From contig JAQICW010000366.1 in assembly GCA_027858355.1 (NCBI GenBank), positions 1-20,505 of the forward strand: a DNA stretch of 20,505 nt, written 5' to 3'. Made by a program: the position numbers and the translations under genes. Shown here in pieces: positions 7,917 to 15,933 of the stretch. The notes below the pieces were generated by a model. That model did no database searches and was not told where the DNA came from. It worked only from the letters and a program-made list of their open reading frames with translations. Origin of the DNA: Desulfobacula sp. (GTDB taxonomy: Bacteria > Desulfobacterota > Desulfobacteria > Desulfobacterales > Desulfobacteraceae). Each line of letters opens with the position of its first letter. The stretch's first letter is position 1.

Positions 7917-8384
7917 ATGGGCCGAGAATTGACCGTGCCACCAGAAACCAATATACAAGAAAATACGCCATCTCCTGAAGAGAATAAAGATAGCCTGGAT
8001 GCTCTAAAGCAGTTTATTATGGAATCCAGGTTGTCAGTGCGGGCAACCAATGTTCTTTTGGCAAATATCGGATCTTTGGAAGAATTGAAATTAGTTGAAG
8101 AAGAAATTTTGTACTCATTTCAAAATTGCGGAAGAAAAACGATTCAAGAAATTCTAAACTTTGTTCATGCCATTCAATTTCAAGGGGAAATTCAAGCGCC
8201 AGTTTCAACCAAAGAACTCCTATCAGCCCCCCCTATAAGGTCAACAATTGCATTGCTTCCGATTTTTTCCAACAATCTCCTTGGGGACGTTACCATAAAA
8301 AACTTGCATCCATCTTTTTGCGCTGAAGTTAAATTTAAAGATATACCACTATCAACAAGGACATCAAATGCCCTGCGCAACTAG
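7917..8384 (+). CDS. Alpha-CTD / sigma-region-4 / HARE-HTH regulator, N-terminal part (ends at in-frame TAG)
   Basis: These 155 residues carry one complete RNA polymerase alpha-C-terminal-domain-like helix-hairpin-helix module (about 39-82, starting LSVRATNVLL and ending with GRKTIQEI) and the first third of a second one (LSTRTSNALRN, from about residue 145). The frame then meets TAG at 8382-8384. The next codons, still in the same frame, supply exactly the rest of the second module (through NFGKKSINEL), which aligns without gaps to alpha-CTD sequences. So this and the 8394-10223 frame are one gene of about 769 codons broken by a single amber codon. A Leu TTG to TAG change would explain it, because that alignment position is usually small or hydrophobic. 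ATG at 7917 is the only ATG before the domain; no Shine-Dalgarno is seen. Sequencing error is possible. Confidence 0.7.
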   Translation: MGRELTVPPETNIQENTPSPEENKDSLDALKQFIMESRLSVRATNVLLANIGSLEELKLVEEEILYSFQNCGRKTIQEILNFVHAIQFQGEIQAPVSTKELLSAPPIRSTIALLPIFSNNLLGDVTIKNLHPSFCAEVKFKDIPLSTRTSNALRN

Positions 8385-8393
8385 TGTGTAAAA

Positions 8394-10223
8394 ATGGTTG
8401 GGGAAATCATGTTAACTTCCTACTCTGAGCTGCGGGCCTGGAAGAATTTTGGTAAAAAGAGCATAAACGAACTCAAAGAGATTGTCCTTTCGTTATGCCT
8501 AACCGGAAGTTATTCACCATATAATGAAGAAGACAAACCAATCGTTATTGATTATTCCAGCTATGAAAACATGGTGTCAAGTTTCATTGCTGTTTGTGTG
8601 AAAAAAAAACGAAATCAGGAATTGTTCAAGAAAAAATTATGTTTTCAAACGGAAAAGATCCCAACCCTTGAAGAACTCGGCCAGTCCTTTGGTATCACAA
8701 GAGAGAGAGTCAGGCAGATAGTCAAAAAAGGCATTCGCAAATTCAAGCATAGGGTTAATATGGATAAGCTGGAACATTTTTGGGAAAGAATTGACCGGAC
8801 TGTGGCCAATGGCGGTGGTGTTATCCATTTAGAGGCGTTACCCTCTGCCCTTCAGGAAAAATTCAACTGGCCGACGGCCCCTTATCCCCTTGCTTTAGGA
8901 CAATTGCTTAATCTGCGGGGGGCAGATGATGGCAACAAGGATTTTAACGATCTTATCGCGGCAGACTGTGATTGCCCCTATTGTGAAAAGGTGTTGGAAC
9001 GGATTAATGATTTGGACTTTACAGAAATCGAATCCTACCATGTTGAAGTTCTATCATTAAAACTTAAGGATTATTGCCACGCCCATTGCCCGAATCAAGA
9101 AAAGGTTAATACATTCCACAGGGCATTTATTGAAAATTTGGTTGATCGAACTTGCGGAAAATTAATCCTGCATGAAGATATTGTGATGCCTCACAAAAAA
9201 TGGCTTGAAAAATACTCTAACAAGCTTGAAGATGTGATCTGTAATCTTCTTGACGATAATGGAAAGCCCATGCATTTCAGTAAGATCGCCAATCAGGTTC
9301 GCAAGCAAAATATTAATTTCCAGGAGCTATCAGATCACAATGTCCATGCTTCAATCGCTCGATATGATAAAATTAAAATTGCCAGCCGGGGGACTTATGG
9401 CCTCAAATCATGGGAACTAAAAACATATCGGTCAGTTTCGACGGCTATCGAAGCGTTTATTGATAAAAAAGGTCTGCCCCAAAGGCGGCATCAGATTATT
9501 CAACATTTAGGCAATGAATTCGCCGAAGGTAACATCACCGCAGCTTTGTCAACTGAGACAAGATTTAAAAGCATTGGTGACGGTATTTACGACCGGCAGC
9601 AAAACTGGGAAAAAAGAACCCTTGAGAGCCTTATCGCATTTTTACCGGATCCTGTGGGAGAATTTGCCCAATATCTGACAGGGCGAAACAATACATCTTA
9701 TAAACTTGTGATGGCCTTTATTTTTATCCGCAGCATGGATGAACATGGCGCTATTTACCTGTTTAAACTCAAAGACATGTTTTATAATTTTTACCTGTCC
9801 CGGCATAAAAAGGGGCTGCTTATTGAAACCGGTAATGCTGTAATGAACCGTATCGAAGAATTGTCAAAAATTAAAATTAAAAATCAGGCATGCAAAAGAC
9901 CTTTAGAGAGCTTTTTAAAATCTCATTATTTTGTCCGATATTCACAGAATGGCAGAAAAATAAAACTGGTCAACAGGATATTTTCTAAACTTGGCAGTCC
10001 GTCTGCCAGGGATGGCCTGCTCATTGTTATTCTCAAAGCCATTGATAATTATTTTCAAATGATTTCCCCTGAAACGATTACCTATGTCCAAAAAACAAAA
10101 CCATCTTCTAAGGAAAGGGAATCTGTCTTTGAAGAAAATAGTCTTTTCCCGGCTGAGCCAATGAATAAAGCCGCCACAACCTTAAATATCAAGAAAAAGA
10201 AACGGGGCAAAATCAGGTTATGA
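8394..10223 (+). CDS. Alpha-CTD / sigma-region-4 / HARE-HTH regulator, C-terminal part
   Basis: This is the same reading frame as 7917-8384, resumed after the TAG (homology starts at 8385; ATG at 8394 has no Shine-Dalgarno). It completes the second alpha-CTD-like module. It continues with a sigma-70 region-4 type helix-turn-helix (IPTLEELGQSFGITRERVRQ, then KKGIRKFKH; about residues 248-278 counted from 7917), and later a HARE-HTH domain (about 437-501, with the hallmark RGTYGLKSWEL). A second winged-helix-like segment seems to follow (about 505-560). HARE-HTH domains occur in RNA polymerase delta, ASXL proteins and restriction-associated proteins and are thought to read DNA states. The end overlaps the brxP-like start by four bases (ATGA), so the two are translationally coupled. 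Likely a transcriptional regulator or DNA sensor of the defence operon; no catalytic motif is visible. Confidence 0.75.
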   Translation: MVGEIMLTSYSELRAWKNFGKKSINELKEIVLSLCLTGSYSPYNEEDKPIVIDYSSYENMVSSFIAVCVKKKRNQELFKKKLCFQTEKIPTLEELGQSFGITRERVRQIVKKGIRKFKHRVNMDKLEHFWERIDRTVANGGGVIHLEALPSALQEKFNWPTAPYPLALGQLLNLRGADDGNKDFNDLIAADCDCPYCEKVLERINDLDFTEIESYHVEVLSLKLKDYCHAHCPNQEKVNTFHRAFIENLVDRTCGKLILHEDIVMPHKKWLEKYSNKLEDVICNLLDDNGKPMHFSKIANQVRKQNINFQELSDHNVHASIARYDKIKIASRGTYGLKSWELKTYRSVSTAIEAFIDKKGLPQRRHQIIQHLGNEFAEGNITAALSTETRFKSIGDGIYDRQQNWEKRTLESLIAFLPDPVGEFAQYLTGRNNTSYKLVMAFIFIRSMDEHGAIYLFKLKDMFYNFYLSRHKKGLLIETGNAVMNRIEELSKIKIKNQACKRPLESFLKSHYFVRYSQNGRKIKLVNRIFSKLGSPSARDGLLIVILKAIDNYFQMISPETITYVQKTKPSSKERESVFEENSLFPAEPMNKAATTLNIKKKKRGKIRL

Positions 10224-11809
10224 GTAAGAAAGCAAACAAAAGAACCTGGTGGTGTGATACCTGTCATGTGCCGCTTTTAAAAAACAAGTGCCTTGCCTGT
10301 GGCGCTGCGGGCCGGGATATTTGTTCCGCAACATTGGTTCCGGTCTTCAGACCAGAGATTCAATACCTGAAAAAACACATTGATACTGGAATCCATCCGC
10401 TTTTAAAAGAGGGGGAAATCTGGATTTCACCTGGAAATTGCACTTACTATTGCCAGGGTATTCCCATTGCCAAGCTGACAGCGGCCAATGGAAAAGCAAA
10501 AAAGTTAGAGAACGGCAATGCATTAAAACCCTTGAACCGGACTCTGAAAAAATGCCTGACCTCCTTGAGACAGGCCAACAAGGGGTATATAGAAAACCTA
10601 CAATATGAAGCTGAAGATTTCATCCGCCAAACCGCAGCAGCGTATCATGGAAAAACAACCATGGTTTCTTTTTCCGGGGGTAAGGATTCAACCGTTGTTT
10701 CCCATCTAATGATGAATGCCACGGGCCGCAGTGATGTGCTTCATATTTTTGCCGATACCACCATTGAATTTCCAGATACCTATAAATATTTGAAAAATTT
10801 TCAACGCCAACACCCGCTGACCCCATTTATCGAGAGTCGATCCAAGCTGGATTTTTTCCAGACATCTGAAGCCATCGGCCCACCCAGCAGAATTTTGCGA
10901 TGGTGCTGTACCACACATAAAACCAATCCACTGGCCAAGCTGATTGACAGCATGAGTCCGGATAAAGGCGTGCTGACATTTGACGGTGTCAGAAGGGCGG
11001 AGTCCTCAAAGCGCGCCAATTATCCCCGTATTTCTGACAAACATAAAATCGCTCGGGAGATATTGGCCAGCCCTATCATAGCGTGGTCTGATCTTGAGGT
11101 ATGGCTTTATATTCTTTTCCATCAGTTGCCCTTTAACCAGGCCTATAAAAAAGGGTTTAGACGGGTTGGTTGCCTGTATTGCCCGTTTAACAGTGGCTGG
11201 TCACAAAATATGATTAAGGATCGCTACCCAGACAAAGGAATAAAGTGGCAGACTTTTTTATCAGAGCAGGCCGAACGAATGAACCATCCAAATCCAGATA
11301 ATTTTATTGATCAAGGCTGGCGGGCCAGAGCGGGGGGCCGGGGATTGGATAATTATAAAGCCACCATAGAATCCACGCCTTGCATATTGTCCGACAATGC
11401 TGTCATGTATCAACTATTAAGTGGTAATGTCCAATTAGTTCATCATTTTCTGCGGCCATTGGGTCCTCAGTCTGTGGTAAGTCATGATGAATTTTCCCGA
11501 GTTTTTCTGATTCATGATTCTAAAACAAATGAAATTCTGGCAAGCGTGGAGGTTGGTTTTTCAGACCAGGCCATTCGTATAAACTATTTGATCAAGAAAT
11601 ATCGGCGCGTCTTTCAGCAAAGGATTGAAAAACAATTCAAAAAATTACAAGCATGTATTTTTTGCGGTGCATGTGGGGCAAAATGTAAATCACAAGCTCT
11701 TGATGCGGACGGCATTTTTTGTATAGATGATAACAAGTGCAGCAGTTGTTTGACTTGCGTTAAACATAGGTGCCCAGCCCTCGAGTCATTAATTAAAAAA
11801 GGAAAGTAA
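10220..11809 (+). CDS. brxP: BrxP-like PAPS-reductase-family protein with zinc ribbon and ferredoxin domain
   Basis: The 529-residue product has an N-terminal zinc ribbon (Cys12, 15, 24, 27). It then has a PAPS-reductase/ATP-pyrophosphatase core with the PP-loop SGGKDST (Ser152-Thr158), RWCCTTHK (Cys229/230) and a later GCLYCPFN cysteine pair. A C-terminal 2[4Fe-4S] ferredoxin-like domain follows (Cys479/482/485/489 and Cys507/510/513/518). The cysteine-rich core is shared with DndC and SspD, which activate the DNA backbone with ATP for sulfur insertion. A PAPS-reductase-family protein is the defining extra component (BrxP) of type 4 BREX. An ordinary assimilatory PAPS reductase is about 250 residues and has neither flanking domain. 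ATG at 10220 overlaps the upstream stop, and the DUF4007 gene follows three bases after its TAA. Role in DNA phosphorothioation is inferred from family and context. Confidence 0.8.
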   Translation: MSKKANKRTWWCDTCHVPLLKNKCLACGAAGRDICSATLVPVFRPEIQYLKKHIDTGIHPLLKEGEIWISPGNCTYYCQGIPIAKLTAANGKAKKLENGNALKPLNRTLKKCLTSLRQANKGYIENLQYEAEDFIRQTAAAYHGKTTMVSFSGGKDSTVVSHLMMNATGRSDVLHIFADTTIEFPDTYKYLKNFQRQHPLTPFIESRSKLDFFQTSEAIGPPSRILRWCCTTHKTNPLAKLIDSMSPDKGVLTFDGVRRAESSKRANYPRISDKHKIAREILASPIIAWSDLEVWLYILFHQLPFNQAYKKGFRRVGCLYCPFNSGWSQNMIKDRYPDKGIKWQTFLSEQAERMNHPNPDNFIDQGWRARAGGRGLDNYKATIESTPCILSDNAVMYQLLSGNVQLVHHFLRPLGPQSVVSHDEFSRVFLIHDSKTNEILASVEVGFSDQAIRINYLIKKYRRVFQQRIEKQFKKLQACIFCGACGAKCKSQALDADGIFCIDDNKCSSCLTCVKHRCPALESLIKKGK

Positions 11810-11812
11810 CAG

Positions 11813-12715
11813 TTGGCAAAATTTGAATTCGGTTTTGAGGAAGCATGGTTTCGATTAATTATAAAAAAACTGCCGAAGCATCCAGACATTTTTTTACCCC
11901 GAGCTGTGGAAAAAGCACAGGCCATCCTTCGTGTGGGGAAATTAAAAGTTGGCGCAGCCCGTGCATGGGCTGAAGCTGCGGGAATCGTCTGTAAAAAGAA
12001 AAATGATTTTTACCTGACCCCTCTGGGAAAGATTATTGCCCGGCATGACCCTGACCTTGAAGAAGATGGTGTCTGGTGGGTTATTCATTATAACCTTGCC
12101 CGCAACACCAGTTCTGCATGGTTTTACTCTTTTTATTTTAACGAATTTTCTCTGGACCAATTCAGCCGTGATCAATTGGAAAAGCAATTGCGTTCTTTTT
12201 GGGACAAAACCCATGACAACCCCATGACAGACAGTATTTTTCATAAATTGATCTTTTCACCCTTAAAACAGGCTTTTGAGGGTACCCGCCTGGGTGAAGG
12301 ATTCGGGTTCTGGCAAACAAATGAAGAGACAGATTATATTAGACCCCCACATAATACATCACCATTTCCCAAAGCAATCCTTGCATATGCACTTCTGGAT
12401 TGGAGCAGGCAGCAACAGCGGCAATCCGTTCATTTTGAAAAACTCCTGGAATCTGGTGGGATTGGTAAAATTTTCAGATTAGAACGAGAGGTTCTTGATT
12501 CATTGCTCATTGACATTGGTGAGTATTACGAGAAAAAAGTGGGCTGGATCAGCCATACAGCTGGTCTTAACTCCATATCTATTATGGATGTCCATCCACT
12601 GGTGATGGTCAGCGCCTACTACCATGAACTGGACGGTGAAGGACCTGTGGCAGCATTTTCCAAGGGTGAAAAAGAGGTAACAAAGATTTTGAATCAGGAG
12701 ATGATTCAGGAATAA
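11813..12715 (+). CDS. DUF4007 protein (SspB-like)
   Basis: The 300-residue product starts at TTG 11813, six bases after GGAAAG (11801-11806); no ATG fits better, because FEFGFEEAWF at the N-terminus is conserved. It shows the DUF4007 hallmarks: KLPKHPDIF, the GVGK-like segment KLKVGAARAWAEAAG, LTPLGKII and WWVIHYNLA. A C-terminal beta-rich part contains SIMDVHPL. DUF4007 proteins accompany PAPS-reductase-like proteins in DNA-phosphorothioation systems. As I recall, SspB of the Ssp system is of this family and nicks DNA before sulfur insertion. Here it lies directly between the BrxP-like and DUF1016 genes. A role as a DNA-binding or nicking partner of BrxP is inference. Confidence 0.85.
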   Translation: MAKFEFGFEEAWFRLIIKKLPKHPDIFLPRAVEKAQAILRVGKLKVGAARAWAEAAGIVCKKKNDFYLTPLGKIIARHDPDLEEDGVWWVIHYNLARNTSSAWFYSFYFNEFSLDQFSRDQLEKQLRSFWDKTHDNPMTDSIFHKLIFSPLKQAFEGTRLGEGFGFWQTNEETDYIRPPHNTSPFPKAILAYALLDWSRQQQRQSVHFEKLLESGGIGKIFRLEREVLDSLLIDIGEYYEKKVGWISHTAGLNSISIMDVHPLVMVSAYYHELDGEGPVAAFSKGEKEVTKILNQEMIQE

Positions 12716-12722
12716 GATACAT

Positions 12723-13829
12723 ATGGATATCAATGAACAAAAATTAAATTTCCAGCACCTGGTGGGGATCATCCAGAAAGTTCACATAGAGCTTTCAGCC
12801 AATGCCAAAAAAGCGGTTAATATCAGCTTGACGCTTAGAAATTGGCTTATTGGCTGCTATATCAGCGAATACAAATTATCTGGAGCTGACCGGGCAAAAT
12901 ATGGTGAACAGCTTTTAACGGAACTGGCTAAGAAATTAAAAGACGTTAGTAATTGTAATCGACGCCAGCTATACCGCTATTTGAGGTTTTATCGGTTTTA
13001 TCCTCAAATTGTGGGTTCACTGCCCCCACAATTTGAAAAGCATCTGCCCCAAAATCTTGGAGATAGAAAAGTGGGGACAGTGAACCCACAATTGCAACCG
13101 TCCGGTGACATGATTTTACAACACCTTTCTTACACCCATTTTGATCAATTGGTGGATATTGATGATGAGACCAAACGATTGTTTTACGGAGTTGAATGTC
13201 TCCGGGGCAATTGGTCTGTGCGTGAACTCAAACGCCAGATAAGCAGCCTCTACTATGAACGATCAGGCCTGTCTTTGAATAAAAACAAACTGTCCGCTCT
13301 GGTAAACAGCGGGGCTGAACAAACCGATTACAAATTGGCAATCCGTGATCCATATGTGTTTGAGTTTCTCGGTCTCAAACCAAAGGAAGTGATGAGTGAA
13401 AATCACCTTGAAGACCAATTGCTTGGGAAAATTGAAGAATTTTTGCTGGAGATGGGCCACGGGTTTTGTTTTGAATCCAGACAAAAACGAATTCTTATTG
13501 GCGGAGAGCATTTTTTCGTAGATTTGGTGTTTTACCATCGCGTGCTCAAATGCCATATCCTCGTGGAATTGAAGCTTGCAAAGTTCAATCATGAGAATAT
13601 CGGCCAGCTCAATACCTATGTCAGTTGGTTTGAAAAAAATATGAAGACCAAAGGCGACAACCCGCCCATCGGGATATTGCTTTGTACGGATAAAAACCAC
13701 ACCCTGGCGGAGTATGCCCTGGCAGGTATGGACAATCAATTGTTTGTTTCCAAGTATATGCTGCAATTACCAAAGAAAGACGATATGGAAAGATTTATCG
13801 AGGAGAAAATCAAAGAAATAGGACCATAA
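12723..13829 (+). CDS. DUF1016 (YhcG-type) PD-(D/E)XK nuclease
   Basis: The 368-residue product has the DUF1016 N-terminal helical domain (about 10-150; LRNWLIGCYISEY and RQLYRYLRFY) and a C-terminal PD-(D/E)XK nuclease domain with Asp267 in FVDLVFYH and the Glu282-x-Lys284 pair in LVELK, followed by GQLNTYVSW. Such proteins are common passengers of defence islands and restriction loci and probably cut DNA. The linker encodes two copies of a VG[ST]xxPQ peptide from a DNA segment that is strongly palindromic (see 13005-13093). The gene begins seven bases after the DUF4007 stop and ends three bases before the next ATG, so it belongs to the operon. It is not part of the standard type 4 BREX set as I know it. 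It may be an effector or a hitch-hiker. Confidence 0.88.
   Translation: MDINEQKLNFQHLVGIIQKVHIELSANAKKAVNISLTLRNWLIGCYISEYKLSGADRAKYGEQLLTELAKKLKDVSNCNRRQLYRYLRFYRFYPQIVGSLPPQFEKHLPQNLGDRKVGTVNPQLQPSGDMILQHLSYTHFDQLVDIDDETKRLFYGVECLRGNWSVRELKRQISSLYYERSGLSLNKNKLSALVNSGAEQTDYKLAIRDPYVFEFLGLKPKEVMSENHLEDQLLGKIEEFLLEMGHGFCFESRQKRILIGGEHFFVDLVFYHRVLKCHILVELKLAKFNHENIGQLNTYVSWFEKNMKTKGDNPPIGILLCTDKNHTLAEYALAGMDNQLFVSKYMLQLPKKDDMERFIEEKIKEIGP
13005..13093. repeat. Overlapping inverted repeats inside the DUF1016 gene
   Basis: CAAATTGTGGG (13005-13015) and CCCACAATTTG (13025-13035) form a perfect 11-bp stem with a 9-nt loop. In addition, 13007-13029 is the reverse complement of 13071-13093 with one mismatch in 23. 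Because each arm is itself partly palindromic, the two arms are also imperfect direct repeats, encoding IVGSLPPQF and KVGTVNPQL in the linker between the DUF1016_N and nuclease domains. Confidence 0.85.
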
Positions 13830-13832
13830 AAC

Positions 13833-14267
13833 ATGTCTATTCATGAACAACTGCTTGAAAAATGGCAACTATGCTGTGAAAAACGATACCCGGTGCTGTT
13901 CATTATCACGGCACCGCTGGACACATTGTTTCCCTCTGGTCTTGTTAAAGATTTTGCCGATGCTTCCGAAGCAAAAGTGATTGATTTCAAAAACCGATAT
14001 CAAAACAGGCTGGACGAATTCTTAACCTGGCAAACAGTGCGGGATGAAATCTATGGCGAAGCAAAAGAAGCGCCTGTCATCATTACAGAACTTGAACCGC
14101 TCTATGCTAAGTGGCCGACAGAAGAACGACTCCTTTTTATGAAAAGCTTACTCAGAAGCGAGCCTGCTCACGGTATCGTCATCATTATCAACTGCCAGGA
14201 AGATTTAAGCGAATTAAATAAAATCGAAGAAAACAGTAGAGGGCTTATCTGGGCCCCTTCTAAATAG
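13833..14267 (+). CDS. Small ATPase-like protein without Walker A (BREX-associated, unknown)
   Basis: The 144-residue product begins with a beta-strand-like YPVLFIITAP where a P-loop would be expected, but no GxxxxGK[ST] follows. Later it has a Walker-B-like strand and acidic pair (APVIITELEPLY) and a sensor-1-like strand (GIVIIINCQED). This looks like an ASCE-type ATPase fold that has lost nucleotide binding, and its arrangement is loosely like the C-terminal part of BrxB (DUF1788). I do not recognise the exact family. It starts three bases after the DUF1016 stop. It ends in TAG (14265-14267), and the same frame stays open for 27 more codons to TGA at 14349-14351, overlapping the brxC-like start, so the natural end may be later (see findings). 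A structural or adaptor subunit for the large ATPase downstream is a guess. Confidence 0.65.
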   Translation: MSIHEQLLEKWQLCCEKRYPVLFIITAPLDTLFPSGLVKDFADASEAKVIDFKNRYQNRLDEFLTWQTVRDEIYGEAKEAPVIITELEPLYAKWPTEERLLFMKSLLRSEPAHGIVIIINCQEDLSELNKIEENSRGLIWAPSK

Positions 14268-14328
14268 CAAAGCCCCACAGACGAGGTAACAGATAAAATA
14301 AATATACTTTTTGAATCAGAGGTCTTGC

Positions 14329-15933
14329 ATGACAACAGAACATCTAAATGAATATATCCATATTTCGCCAGGATTTAAGGCGGCGGTCAATCTGAAAAAC
14401 GATCAGAACAATCTTAAAAAAGTGGCGGGCTTTATTCCCACAGAGGTTGCAAGAGAAATCATTCTTGATCTGGGGAAAAAGCTTCATCCTGCCAGTGATT
14501 TAAGATCCAGAATTATTATGGGAACCTATGGCACGGGCAAAAGCCATCTGGCACTGGTTTTGCTCAACTTTTTTGCTCAATCCATTGAAACCACTGAATT
14601 ACAAATTATCATTGATAAACTCGATCCTGATACAAAATTGGTTTTGAATCAATACCGCAAACAAGTTCCTGAAAAATTTCTTGTTGTGAATCTTTATGGA
14701 GATGAAGGTGATATTGCAGATGCCTTGACCATGGGATTGAGGAAGGCTTTGGAAAAAGAAGGGCTTGATTTTCTACTGCCTTCTTCGGCATTTGATGCTG
14801 CGTTAAAAAGAGTTCACGAGATTGAAGAAAATTATCCTGAAAGTTTTACCATACTGAAAGAAAAGGTAGAACTAAACGGTATGTCAGTGGACGAGTTGAA
14901 GACCCGTTTAGAAAAGTATCAAAAAAAGACATTTGATTTTTTTCGGGAGATACATCCATTTTTCTCTGCTGGTGGTCGTTTTGAATTTACGACCATGCTC
15001 ACTCCGGCAGATTTTTTCACCAGTGTTGTTAAAGAGTTAAAAGAGAAGCATGGGTTCAGTGGGATTGCTGTTTTCTGGGATGAATTTGGTCATAAGATGG
15101 GAGAGGTTGTAAAGGATCCTACAGGCAGAGAGGGGTTGGTACTGCAGGAATTTGCAGAATGCTGTAATGACAGTGAGAACAACCAGCTTCATTTCTATTT
15201 GTTCTGTCATCGATCTCTAAAAGAATATCACGATATTTCCATGAATGCGTTGGGTGTGAATAATAAGCAATTGGAAGATGATCTTAGAAAAATTGAAGGC
15301 CGTTTTAAACAATATATTATGAAAAGTACTGATGTTGAAACGTTCCAGCTTATCGATGGTGTCATTGTAGCAGACCAACAAACAAATGGCTGGAATCAAT
15401 TAACAACAGATTTCAATGACTATTTTGAAAAATTGGTACAAGAAACAGCCCGTCTGAAATATTTCACAGGATTCACTTCAGATGAGCTTAAAGCCACTGT
15501 TGTATTGGGAACATATCCGCTCCATCCAATGGCGGTTTACAGTTTACCTGCAATTTCCGAAAAAGTGGCGCAAAATAACCGTACCCTGTTCACCTGCTTG
15601 TGTGAGGATGAGCCGGGAAGCTTTAAGCGATTTCTGGATAAAGCGGTCTGTCATGTGGGCGATCCAGGGCCTCCAATGTACACAGTTGATGGGTTATGGG
15701 ATTATTTTTCTAATGATGTCAAGCAGCAGGAGCGCACCTATTCGATTTACAGGGATTTTGAACATCTAAAAGCAAGGCTTGAAGATGATGACCTGCTTGG
15801 GCTTCGAATTTTAAAGGCCGTCTCGGTTTTTCGTGTTACAAATCCAGCCAGAGTAAAAGTAACAGAAGAAATCCTTTCTTATTCGTTGGACATTTCGGAA
15901 AGGGAGCATGAATTTTTTTCAAAAGGAACTTGA
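14329..15933 (+). CDS. brxC: BrxC/PglY-like large ATPase, N-terminal part (frame breaks at T7 run)
   Basis: ATG at 14329 follows AGAGG (14318-14322); an upstream TTG at 14311 is less likely. Walker A is GTYGTGKS (residues 65-72) and Walker B IAVFWDEF (Asp251-Glu252), typical of the BrxC/PglY/DUF6079-like ATPases that act as the ATP-driven core of BREX. The frame ends at TGA 15931-15933, twelve bases after a run of seven T (15913-15919). Dropping one T continues EHEFF directly into QKELERHSNLKNEN of the next frame, giving a single protein of 1255 residues, the usual size for BrxC. So this is the first 43 percent of a split gene. As encoded, the ATPase lacks its C-terminal half unless slippage or a sequencing error restores the frame. 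Confidence 0.75.
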   Translation: MTTEHLNEYIHISPGFKAAVNLKNDQNNLKKVAGFIPTEVAREIILDLGKKLHPASDLRSRIIMGTYGTGKSHLALVLLNFFAQSIETTELQIIIDKLDPDTKLVLNQYRKQVPEKFLVVNLYGDEGDIADALTMGLRKALEKEGLDFLLPSSAFDAALKRVHEIEENYPESFTILKEKVELNGMSVDELKTRLEKYQKKTFDFFREIHPFFSAGGRFEFTTMLTPADFFTSVVKELKEKHGFSGIAVFWDEFGHKMGEVVKDPTGREGLVLQEFAECCNDSENNQLHFYLFCHRSLKEYHDISMNALGVNNKQLEDDLRKIEGRFKQYIMKSTDVETFQLIDGVIVADQQTNGWNQLTTDFNDYFEKLVQETARLKYFTGFTSDELKATVVLGTYPLHPMAVYSLPAISEKVAQNNRTLFTCLCEDEPGSFKRFLDKAVCHVGDPGPPMYTVDGLWDYFSNDVKQQERTYSIYRDFEHLKARLEDDDLLGLRILKAVSVFRVTNPARVKVTEEILSYSLDISEREHEFFSKGT

